Shown here piece by piece: positions 7,990 through 14,923 of a stretch of 17,535 nt of DNA. Each line of letters starts with the position of its first letter. Position 1 is the first letter of the stretch. Below the pieces are notes generated by a model. The model made no database searches. It had not been told where the DNA came from and was given only the letters and a program-made list of their open reading frames with translations. This stretch comes from Alphaproteobacteria bacterium (GTDB taxonomy: Bacteria; Pseudomonadota; Alphaproteobacteria; SHVP01), in NCBI GenBank assembly GCA_026421105.1, contig JAPKDI010000007.1, forward strand, positions 1 to 17,535, given 5' to 3'. Position numbers and translations under genes: made by a program.

Positions 7990-9261
7990 TTAAGATTTTT
8001 TGAGCGGCGTGAGGCGCAGCAACGTGATCTGATTTCGCTGGCGACGGACGATCTCGAATCGCGTTTCGTAGTATTGGAAAACTTGACCAACGTCCGGGAT
8101 GGACTGGGATTCGTGAATGACAATTCCTGCCACTGTTACCGCCTCTTCGTCGGGTAGCGCCCATCCGAGATCGCGGTTGAGGTCTCGAATTGTCACGCTA
8201 CCCTCGACGACGACACTACCGTCTGGCTGCGCTCGAATGCCGCGCTGGGCAATGTCGTATTCATCGGTAATCGGTCCAACGATCTCCTCAAGAATGTCTT
8301 CCAGAGTGACCATACCCATGAGCGCCCCATACTCGTCGACGACGAGCGCGAAATGCTGGCGGCGATCACGAAAAGCCGCCATCTGCTCGGTCAACATCGT
8401 GGTCTCGGGTATAAACCAGGGCTTTGTGGCAATTCCCAGCGGGTCGATCGCACTGGCGTCGCCGCCGACCGCGACCAGGGCACGCAACACATCTTTGGCG
8501 TGGAGTATGCCGACGATGTTTTCCGGCTCGTCCTTCCACAGTGGCAGGCGCGTGTAGGGACTGCTCAGAACCTCATTAACGATCCCCTCCGCCGGCGCAC
8601 CGCCATCGACCATCGTCATGTTGCTACGGTGGATCATGACGTCCTCAACGCTGGTTTCACTCAGGTCGAAAATGCCGTGAAGCATGTCACTTTCGTGCTT
8701 AACAAGGCCGCCCTCGTCCGCGTGAATTTGGATCGCGCTCCGCAATTCTTCTTGTGGCGATACCAACATCGCTCGGGCGCTACGTTCTGCGCCGAAGAGG
8801 CGCAGGGTAAGTGCGACAACACGCTCAACCGCGAAGACAAACGGTGTGAGCACCGTGACCGTCAGCCCTAGAAATGGAGCGACCCGGAGTGAGGTCCGGG
8901 TGGGATGACGCAAAGCATAAGTCTTCGGCAACACCTCAGCGAATATTAGGATGAGTGTCGTCATCAAAATTGTTGCATAGACGACGCCAGCATCGCCAAA
9001 GCGTTCAATGAGGACGCTGGTTGCGAGTGCTGACGCCAAAATATTGACGAGGTTGTTGCCAAACAGAATTGAACCGATCAGTCGCTCACGCGCGTCGATC
9101 AAGCGAATGACAGCCCGAGCACGCCGATTGCCTTTCTTCTCGAGGTGGGTGATCCGCGGGCGCGAAGCGGCTGTCAGTGCCGTTTCTGATCCAGAGAACA
9201 AACCAGAAAAGAACAGCAACGCGACAATGGCGATAAGTGTGACGATTATCTCAAGACTCAT
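7990..9261 (-). CDS. CNNM/CorC-family membrane protein (DUF21, CBS pair, CorC_HlyC domain)
   Basis: The product has 423 residues. Order of domains: a DUF21 transmembrane region (about 1-170, with the hallmark FFSGLFSGSETAL at 17-29 and FAEVLPKTYALR at 108-119), a CBS pair (about 205-330, including VGILHAKDVLR and FALVVDEYGALMGMVTLEDILEEIVG), and the CorC_HlyC transporter-associated domain (about 335-420). Family members are linked to magnesium/cobalt homeostasis, probably Mg2+ export coupled to Na+. The start chosen is ATG 9261 (MSLEIIV), since the in-frame extension to 9357 is a proline- and alanine-rich stretch inside aroB. It follows aroB by 10 bases; the aroK-aroB-CNNM order is common in alphaproteobacteria. 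Confidence 0.95.
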   Translation of the reverse strand: MSLEIIVTLIAIVALLFFSGLFSGSETALTAASRPRITHLEKKGNRRARAVIRLIDARERLIGSILFGNNLVNILASALATSVLIERFGDAGVVYATILMTTLILIFAEVLPKTYALRHPTRTSLRVAPFLGLTVTVLTPFVFAVERVVALTLRLFGAERSARAMLVSPQEELRSAIQIHADEGGLVKHESDMLHGIFDLSETSVEDVMIHRSNMTMVDGGAPAEGIVNEVLSSPYTRLPLWKDEPENIVGILHAKDVLRALVAVGGDASAIDPLGIATKPWFIPETTMLTEQMAAFRDRRQHFALVVDEYGALMGMVTLEDILEEIVGPITDEYDIAQRGIRAQPDGSVVVEGSVTIRDLNRDLGWALPDEEAVTVAGIVIHESQSIPDVGQVFQYYETRFEIVRRQRNQITLLRLTPLKKS

Positions 9262-9271
9262 GCTTTGGTGC

Positions 9272-10378
9272 CTATGACGCGCCGCAGGCGCGAAGGGCGC
9301 TGACAACTGCGTCGCGGGAAGCTTTGTGGCCGGCCCGCGTATTCCCGATGGCGTCACTCAGGACGAAAGTGATCTCACCTGCCTCGACTTTCTTGTCCTG
9401 CGCCATGTGGCCATATAGTGCGGTCGCGCCGACCTCAAGCTTAAGATCTTCAACGGACACTGGCAGACCAACAGACGCGAGATGCGCTTTGACACGCGGC
9501 ACGTCTTGAAACCCTCGTTTTTGGGAAAGCGTTAGGGCCATCATGATGCCGACGGATACCGCCTCACCATGCAAGACACGACCGTCGTAACCAGCCTCCG
9601 CTTCGATGGCATGGGCGAATGTGTGCCCGAGGTTGAGCAAGGCGCGTGCTCCCGAGGTCTCGCGCTCATCACGTTCTACAATCGCTGCTTTCGCGCGGCA
9701 ACTGACTGATACGGCGTGTTGGGTCGCTCCAATATCGCGTGCGATCACCGCGGCGCCGTTTTTTTCCAGCCAGCCAAAGAAGTCCGCATCAGCGATCAAG
9801 CCATACTTGACCACTTCGGCGTAACCGGCACGCATTTGCCGGTCGGGCAGCGTTCCGAGTGAATCCAGATCCACCAAGACCATGGCTGGTTGGTGGAAGG
9901 TACCGATCAGGTTCTTCCCCTGTGGGGTGTTAATGCCCGTCTTGCCGCCCACCGAACTATCGACTTGGGCCAGTAGGGTGGTCGGAATCTGAATCACCCC
10001 TACACCGCGCCGCAGTATGCTTGCGGCGAAGCCGGCGAGATCGCCGATCACACCACCTCCTAATGCGATGACGACATCCCTCCGTGCGATCTCAGCGTTG
10101 AGGAGCGTATCGAGCACGCGCTCAAGGTGATCGAAGCTTTTTGTCGACTCGCTTGGCGGCAAAACCACGGGGACGACCTCAAGCCCCGCCGCTGCGCAAC
10201 TCGCCTTCAGCGGTTCGAGATGGTGTGATGCGACGTTCTCATCTGTGACAATCGCGCATTTCTTGACCCCGGTTTCGGCTGCGATCCTTGCGCCAGCGGT
10301 CGCGAGTATGCCTCGCCCGATCATGATCTCGTAGCGCCTGCCGGGTAGTCCGACTTGAACTGTCTCGAGGACCGTCAT
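9272..10378 (-). CDS. aroB: 3-dehydroquinate synthase
   Basis: AroB converts DAHP to 3-dehydroquinate, the second step of the shikimate pathway, using NAD+ and a divalent metal. The 368-residue product contains VIALGGGVIGDLAGFAAS (103-120), the NAD-binding signature, and PTTLLAQVDSSVGGKTGIN (132-150), the substrate-binding region. Expected metal ligands are visible as E188 (in GYAEVVKYG), H252 (in LNLGHTFAHAIE) and H270 (in LHGEAVSVG). Length is normal. The start ATG (10376-10378) overlaps the aroK TGA as ATGA, the usual sign of translational coupling, so AroK and AroB are probably made in step. No C-terminal fusion is present. Confidence 0.98.
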   Translation of the reverse strand: MTVLETVQVGLPGRRYEIMIGRGILATAGARIAAETGVKKCAIVTDENVASHHLEPLKASCAAAGLEVVPVVLPPSESTKSFDHLERVLDTLLNAEIARRDVVIALGGGVIGDLAGFAASILRRGVGVIQIPTTLLAQVDSSVGGKTGINTPQGKNLIGTFHQPAMVLVDLDSLGTLPDRQMRAGYAEVVKYGLIADADFFGWLEKNGAAVIARDIGATQHAVSVSCRAKAAIVERDERETSGARALLNLGHTFAHAIEAEAGYDGRVLHGEAVSVGIMMALTLSQKRGFQDVPRVKAHLASVGLPVSVEDLKLEVGATALYGHMAQDKKVEAGEITFVLSDAIGNTRAGHKASRDAVVSALRACGAS

Positions 10379-10938
10379 CGTGGGCTGACTTGCCGCGAAT
10401 GGATCGCCGCCATGATTGCGTCGACGATTTTCTCGACAGCTGTGTCCCCGCTGTCAACGACAACGTCGGCTTTGGCGTAGGTAGGGTCGCGCTCAATCAT
10501 CAGTTTCTCGAGTATGGTTCGGGGATCACCGTCTTTGAGGAGCGGCCGATTGGCGTTGTGCTTAACCCGCTTGACGACGGTGTCCAGATCCGCGCGCAGC
10601 CAAATCGACAACGCTTTGGCTCGAATGCGTTTGTGCGTTTCAGGGTCAATGAATGCGCCCCCGCCCGTGGAGATCACCAATGGGGGGCCCTCCAGGATTC
10701 TTTTGATGACACGCCGTTCGCCCTCACGAAAGGAGGCCTCCCCATGAAACTCAAAAATATCCGAAATTGAACATCCTGCCGCTCTCTCGATTTCTAGGTC
10801 GGCATCAGCGAAGGGGAGGGCTAGACGCCGGGCTAAGCGGCGCCCCACGGTGCTTTTGCCCGCACCCATCATGCCTACCAAAACGACAGGCTGTGTGGGC
10901 GTCGCGGCCTTGCCGCCGCGGTTTGAAGAGCGTCCCAT
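10375..10938 (-). CDS. aroK: shikimate kinase
   Basis: Shikimate kinase phosphorylates shikimate at the 3-OH with ATP. The 187-residue product has a Walker A loop GMMGAGKST (22-30), the DADLEIE motif (D45, D47) that holds magnesium and shikimate, FREGE with R71, the STGGG substrate loop (90-94) and NRPLL with R131 in the lid. It carries about 15 extra N-terminal residues (MGRSSNRGGKAATPT), basic and probably disordered; the first core residues are QPVVLVGMM. No better start codon exists near the core. It is the first gene of the aroK-aroB-CNNM-AEC run, and its promoter must lie in the 147-base gap up to 11086. Confidence 0.97.
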   Translation of the reverse strand: MGRSSNRGGKAATPTQPVVLVGMMGAGKSTVGRRLARRLALPFADADLEIERAAGCSISDIFEFHGEASFREGERRVIKRILEGPPLVISTGGGAFIDPETHKRIRAKALSIWLRADLDTVVKRVKHNANRPLLKDGDPRTILEKLMIERDPTYAKADVVVDSGDTAVEKIVDAIMAAIHSRQVSPR

Positions 10939-10963
10939 GAACTGACTGTTTGCCGATGCCCGT

Positions 10964-10992
10964 TTGAAAGCGAAATCTGTACCAAGTAGAAT
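10964..10992 (+). promoter_or_regulatory. candidate sigma70 promoter for the 46-residue peptide-xerD-accA operon
   Basis: TTGAAA (10964-10969) and TAGAAT (10987-10992) are separated by exactly 17 bases and match consensus 4/6 and 5/6. Initiation is expected near 10999, giving a leader of about 86 bases before the ATG at 11086. This is the best promoter match on the plus strand in the gap, but it is judged by eye only. Confidence 0.5.
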
Positions 10993-11019
10993 GCCGCATC
11001 ATCGCCATATTTTGGCAAG

Positions 11020-11049
11020 ATTATACCTATCCTAGCGTGTCACGTTGAA
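11020..11049 (-). promoter_or_regulatory. candidate promoter for the aroK-aroB run
   Basis: On the minus strand a perfect TATAAT -10 box occupies 11020-11025. A weak -35, TTCAAC (11044-11049), lies 18 bases upstream. Initiation near 11013 would give a leader of roughly 75 bases before aroK. The start point faces that of the plus-strand promoter at 10964-10992, so the two transcripts would overlap at their 5' ends. Confidence 0.45.
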
Positions 11050-11085
11050 GTGCCGCGTTAAGAGTTGAGGTCAGGTCCACCATCA

Positions 11086-11226
11086 ATGTCAGTTGCGTCC
11101 AAGCTAACGATCTTGCTGATTCTGGCGCTCGTCGGGGGTGGCGCCGTGTTTTTGGCAACCTGGGATATTCCCGCACCGACGCGGCAGGTAGAAAAGACCT
11201 TGCCCGACAGCCGGTTTCCTCGGTAA
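11086..11226 (+). CDS. 46-residue single-pass membrane peptide
   Basis: This short gene encodes 46 residues: a basic, polar start (MSVASK), a hydrophobic stretch at about residues 7-24 (TILLILALVGGGAVFLAT), then a short tail with WDIPAPT, VEKTLPDSRFPR and the stop at 11224. The pattern fits a single membrane-spanning helix, or an uncleaved signal anchor, with a roughly 20-residue tail outside the cytoplasm. No family is recognised. It is probably real: it starts with ATG, follows a candidate promoter, ends only 4 bases before the next gene and has coherent codon use. A loose GAGG purine run lies 15-18 bases before the ATG, farther than ideal for ribosome binding. Being first in the run with the exported 598-residue protein, it may be its partner; that is inference. 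Confidence 0.7.
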   Translation: MSVASKLTILLILALVGGGAVFLATWDIPAPTRQVEKTLPDSRFPR

Positions 11227-11230
11227 CGAC

Positions 11231-13027
11231 GTGATCCGCTCATATTTATCGCACGGATCGCTTGCGATCTGGATTGCCGTCGCGCTCGCTGCAACCACTC
11301 CGACTGCGGCATATGCCCAGCAGGATGCAGATAGCGGTCCGATTCGATTGGTGGCGCCCAACAAGACATCGGCACCAACGACATCCGATGCACCGTCGTC
11401 CGGGCAAGCCGCGCCAAGGCCGTCCAACCCGGGTGTTGCAGTTGTTGCGCTCGACCGGCCTGATCCGTCCTCTGTGGGGGTCCTCACGGCAGACGATGGC
11501 GGGTTTGGCGTCGCCCTTTGGGCTGGTTCGCGCCGTTCGCTCATTGAGGCGCTGTTGCCCAGAATTCCAGCGGTAACGCCTTCACGGGCTCTTCAGTCGC
11601 TGCGCAGGAGACTGCTGCTGACGACCGCGCAGGTTCCGGCGGGTGACTCCGTAGCGCCGACTTTTCTAGGACTTCGCGCTGAACGACTTGCGGCCACTGG
11701 CGACTATACGTCGGCGCTGGCACTGGTTGCGCTTGCTTCTCCCCAAATGGATGACCCAGTGCTGGACGTCGTACGCGTAGACGGCGCGCTCCTTAGTGGC
11801 AACCATCAAACCGCCTGCGAGGTTGTGGACAGAGCCCTCGCGTCCGGCCGCCGGTCTCCCTATTGGGTGCGCCGCTTGAGCTTTTGCCGCGTTCTTGACG
11901 GTGATGCCGAGCGCGCCGTTCTCACCGCCGCGGTCTTGCGCGAACTACCCGGAGATCCGGACCCCCTATTCGAAGCGCTCCTGGCGGCTCTAGCGGAGAG
12001 TTCAACCCTACCGATCGTGGCAACGACCGTTCTCACGCCCCTCCATTTTGCGATGATCCGCGCGGCCCGCCGGGCTATTCCCGATAGCGCCGCCGAAAAC
12101 GCCGACCCTGCGATGCTTCGTGCCATCGCAACATCTGCTAAGGCCTCGATCGAGGCCCGTCTTCGCGCTGGTGAGGCCGCGGAGATTGCTGGTGTCCTAG
12201 CAGCCGAAACGTTGGGTCAAATCTATGCCAGCCTGGTGTTCAGCGAATCGCAACGGGCCAACGTCTTGTCGACCGCGCTCGACATGCCGCGGGCAATCGC
12301 GAATGCGCTGCTTTTTCAGGCCGCCGTCGGTGAGGCGATACCGGCGGCGCAGGCAGAGGCGCTTAGCACCGCGCTAAAACTATCGAACCCGCGAACTCAC
12401 GGGATGATCGCACGGGTAAATGCCGATCGATTGGCAGCGATCTCGCCGGATCCGGATCTGATGTGGTTCGCAAGTGACGCTGGGCTAGCCCTGTTGCATG
12501 CCGGGAGTACGGTAGGTGCACGGGCGTGGTTCGATGTTGCGCGACTGGTCGTGTCAGACACCGAGCCAAATGCCGCGCTCGCAATTCTCACGTTATGGGC
12601 ACCCCTGATGATGGGCGTATCCGATAATCCGCTACCGATGGCGCCCGCTGCGCTCACTGATTGGTGGAGCGGTGTCGTGAGCCTCGACCCCGCCCAAGCG
12701 CAAAATATCGGGAGCGTCGTTCTGACGACCTTCGAGGCCGTCGGGCTAGATGTTCCGGCCGATGCCTGGGACAGCTTTACTGGCTTCGCGGCGCCGGTGC
12801 TAGTGGAACGCCCGTCCGTTGGGGCCCTTCGAAGCCTTGCAACCGCGGCGTCGGCCGGTCGCATTGGCGAGACCGTGTTGCTTTCATTGGTAATATTGGG
12901 GGAAGCCCACCCTGCGGAAGTTGATGCCGACACCGTTTCGCGGGTGATAGCGGCCTTGATGGCGGTTGGGCTTGTCGAGGAAGCGCGTGCTTTGGCGCTT
13001 GAGGCGATCGTCGGGCGGAGCCTGTAG
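11231..13027 (+). CDS. exported alanine-rich protein of unknown function
   Basis: The 598-residue product has no family I can name with confidence. An N-terminal signal peptide is clear: residues 1-29 with hydrophobic core AIWIAVALAATTPTAA and a likely cut after AYA. A Pro/Ser/Thr-rich, presumably flexible linker follows to about residue 70 (TSAPTTSDAPSSGQAAPRPS). The rest is alanine- and leucine-rich and predicted helical, with repeating amphipathic helices that suggest an alpha-solenoid (TPR- or Sel1-like), though no clean TPR consensus is visible. Only two cysteines stand out, in the region from HQTACEVVDRAL to RRLSFCRVLDG. It is probably periplasmic. The GTG start at 11231 is 4 bases after the small peptide gene, and its TAG abuts the xerD ATG. 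Alanine-rich proteins like this are often annotated loosely as 'antifreeze'; I see no basis for that. Confidence 0.8.
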   Translation: MIRSYLSHGSLAIWIAVALAATTPTAAYAQQDADSGPIRLVAPNKTSAPTTSDAPSSGQAAPRPSNPGVAVVALDRPDPSSVGVLTADDGGFGVALWAGSRRSLIEALLPRIPAVTPSRALQSLRRRLLLTTAQVPAGDSVAPTFLGLRAERLAATGDYTSALALVALASPQMDDPVLDVVRVDGALLSGNHQTACEVVDRALASGRRSPYWVRRLSFCRVLDGDAERAVLTAAVLRELPGDPDPLFEALLAALAESSTLPIVATTVLTPLHFAMIRAARRAIPDSAAENADPAMLRAIATSAKASIEARLRAGEAAEIAGVLAAETLGQIYASLVFSESQRANVLSTALDMPRAIANALLFQAAVGEAIPAAQAEALSTALKLSNPRTHGMIARVNADRLAAISPDPDLMWFASDAGLALLHAGSTVGARAWFDVARLVVSDTEPNAALAILTLWAPLMMGVSDNPLPMAPAALTDWWSGVVSLDPAQAQNIGSVVLTTFEAVGLDVPADAWDSFTGFAAPVLVERPSVGALRSLATAASAGRIGETVLLSLVILGEAHPAEVDADTVSRVIAALMAVGLVEEARALALEAIVGRSL

Positions 13028-13954
13028 ATGCTGCGCAGCCCGGGCGCCGAGAACCTCGTCGAACGTTTTCTTGAGATGATATCTGCTGAACAGGGTGCCT
13101 CGCCGAGGACGATAGAGGCCTATGGTCGCGACTTAGCGTCTCTCTTGGAGTTTTTGCATGGCAAGAAGGATGACGTAACGGGATGCGACGGCACCCGTCT
13201 CAGGTCGTTCGTCGCAGATCTTGGTGGGCGAGGATTGGCGCCCGCGACGATTTCGCGAAAGATTTCGACGTTGCGACAATTCTTCAAATTCTTGCTCCTC
13301 GACGGACTGCGCGACGACGATCCTTCGCTGTTGCTCGATGCACCCCGTCGAGGGCAATCGTTACCCCGTATCTTGTCCGATCATGATGTCGAGGCATTGT
13401 TGGGTCAGGCTCGCGACATGGACGGCCCCAATGGTTTGCGCGCCGGCGCACTGCTGGAACTGTTATACGCCTGCGGGCTTCGCGTGAGTGAACTTGTCGG
13501 ACTACCGCTCTCTAGTGTCGATCTCGATACCGAGCTTGTTCTTGTGGTTGGCAAAGGCGGGCGGCAGCGGTATGTGCCGATTGGCGAATCGGCCACGACT
13601 GCCCTCAGGGTCTACCTTAACGCCCGCGACTTCTTCTTGCCGAACGATCAGGAATCGCCGTGGCTTTTTCCTTCGCGCGGCCGAAGCGGGCATCTATCGC
13701 GTCAACGTTTTGCCCAGGTCCTCGATGATCTTGCAGTCAAAGCGGGCATTGATCCGCGGCGCATTTCGCCCCACGTATTGCGCCATGCATTCGCCACCCA
13801 CCTTCTCGCGAACGGCGCTGATCTCCGCGCAGTACAACAGATGTTGGGCCACGCTGACATCTCCACGACGCAGATATATACCCACGTCCTGGAAGAGCGA
13901 TTGACGCAGACAGTAACTGCGCACCATCCCCTCGCAAAAGAAACGGCTGCCTAA
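13028..13954 (+). CDS. xerD: tyrosine recombinase XerD
   Basis: XerD acts with XerC at the dif site to resolve chromosome dimers before division. The 308-residue product has an N-terminal SAM-like DNA-binding core (about 10-95) and a C-terminal catalytic domain. The full tyrosine-recombinase set is visible: R152 (ACGLRVSEL), K176 (VGKGGRQR), H249 and R252 (HVLRHAFATHLL), H275 (LGHADISTTQ) and Y284 (IYTHV). It belongs to the host XerC/XerD class and not to phage integrases, as shown by its length, this C-terminus and the house-keeping neighbours; XerD over XerC is chosen because XerD commonly lies beside accA in alphaproteobacteria. The ATG directly abuts the preceding stop, and its own stop overlaps the accA start by one base (TAATG). 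Confidence 0.94.
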   Translation: MLRSPGAENLVERFLEMISAEQGASPRTIEAYGRDLASLLEFLHGKKDDVTGCDGTRLRSFVADLGGRGLAPATISRKISTLRQFFKFLLLDGLRDDDPSLLLDAPRRGQSLPRILSDHDVEALLGQARDMDGPNGLRAGALLELLYACGLRVSELVGLPLSSVDLDTELVLVVGKGGRQRYVPIGESATTALRVYLNARDFFLPNDQESPWLFPSRGRSGHLSRQRFAQVLDDLAVKAGIDPRRISPHVLRHAFATHLLANGADLRAVQQMLGHADISTTQIYTHVLEERLTQTVTAHHPLAKETAA

Positions 13955-14907
13955 TGAGTGCGTTCCTCGACTTCGAAAAACCCGTGACCGAGCTTGAAGG
14001 CAAGATTAAGGAGCTTCGGCACACGGCTGATGGCGGTGATGTGAATATCGCCGAGGAATTGGCCAAGCTTGAAGCGAAAGTCGATCAGGTCCTGAAGCAG
14101 ACTTACGGGAAGCTGTCTTCTTGGCAGAAGATGCAGGTCGCGCGTCATCCCAGTCGACCACATTTCTCCGACTACATTGATGGCCTGTTTGACGATTTTG
14201 TCGAACTATGTGGCGACCGCACGTTTGGTGAAGATAAGGCCCTCATCGGCGGCATTGCGCGGTTCCGAGGACGGACCGTGTTTATCATTGGCCACGAAAA
14301 GGGCAGCGGAACGGATGGAAGGCTTCGGCATAATTTCGGAATGGCCCATCCCGAGGGATACCGAAAAGCAACGCGGCTGATGAAGCTCGCGAACCACTTT
14401 GGATTACCCCTCCTGACATTCGTCGACACCACCGGTGCGTATCCAGGAGTTCAGGCCGAGGAGCGCGGCCAATCAGAGGCAATAGCGCGTACGATCGAGG
14501 AAAGCCTCCGCCTCGACGTGCCTTTCATTGCGTCAATTGTTGGAGAAGGTGGATCGGGTGGTGCTGTAGCATTGGCAACGGCTGACACAGTCTTGATGTT
14601 GGAGCACGCGATCTACTCCGTGATTTCACCGGAAGGGTGCGCGTCAATCCTCTGGCGCAGCGCGGCAAAGGCGCAAGATGCAGCCGAGGCACTCAAGATG
14701 ACCGCGGAGCATTTGCTAGCCCTTCGGGTGATCGACAAAATTGTGGAGGAGCCTCTAGGTGGCGCCCATCGTCACCCGGATGCCGCTGTCCAATCCCTGG
14801 GTGACGAAATTGAGCGCACGCTGAGACAGCTAATTGCGGAGCAAGCCGGTTCTCGTAGAACCCGGCGCCGTGAGAAGTTCCTGGCGATGGGGCGGCCGTC
14901 CGTTTAG
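13954..14907 (+). CDS. accA: acetyl-CoA carboxylase carboxyltransferase subunit alpha
   Basis: AccA pairs with AccD to transfer carboxyl from biotin to acetyl-CoA, the committed step of fatty acid synthesis. The 317 residues (E. coli: 319) start with an FLDFEKPVTELEGKI helix. They continue with LCGDRTFGEDKALIGGIARF, HNFGMAHPEGYRKATRLM, TFVDTTGAYPGVQAEERGQS and the crotonase-type oxyanion-hole region GEGGSGGAVALATAD, followed by YSVISPEGCASILWR. The start ATG overlaps the xerD stop by one base, so translation is coupled. It ends 16 bases before the convergent end of secA. Confidence 0.98.
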   Translation: MSAFLDFEKPVTELEGKIKELRHTADGGDVNIAEELAKLEAKVDQVLKQTYGKLSSWQKMQVARHPSRPHFSDYIDGLFDDFVELCGDRTFGEDKALIGGIARFRGRTVFIIGHEKGSGTDGRLRHNFGMAHPEGYRKATRLMKLANHFGLPLLTFVDTTGAYPGVQAEERGQSEAIARTIEESLRLDVPFIASIVGEGGSGGAVALATADTVLMLEHAIYSVISPEGCASILWRSAAKAQDAAEALKMTAEHLLALRVIDKIVEEPLGGAHRHPDAAVQSLGDEIERTLRQLIAEQAGSRRTRRREKFLAMGRPSV

Positions 14908-14923
14908 CTGAGTAATGGCCCGT

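Noticed and set aside
7959..8123. 55-codon N-terminal extension of the AEC permease
   Set aside because: It is hydrophilic and covers the end of the CNNM gene in another frame; the family start matches ATG 7958.
9262..9357. 32-codon N-terminal extension of the CNNM protein
   Set aside because: It lies inside aroB, is proline/alanine-rich and unlike DUF21 N-termini; ATG 9261 gives the normal start.
11231..11320. 'Antifreeze' function for the alanine-rich exported protein
   Set aside because: Alanine richness alone does not support it; no ice-binding repeat is visible.
12397..12933. Minus-strand 178-codon frame antisense to the exported alanine-rich protein
   Set aside because: Its Ser/Ala/Arg-rich composition is the expected mirror of an alanine-rich coding region; the plus-strand frame has a signal peptide and operon context.
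13028..13954. Tyrosine recombinase as evidence of a prophage or integron
   Set aside because: The protein is a standard host XerD by length, motifs and xerD-accA linkage; no att-like repeats or phage genes are present.
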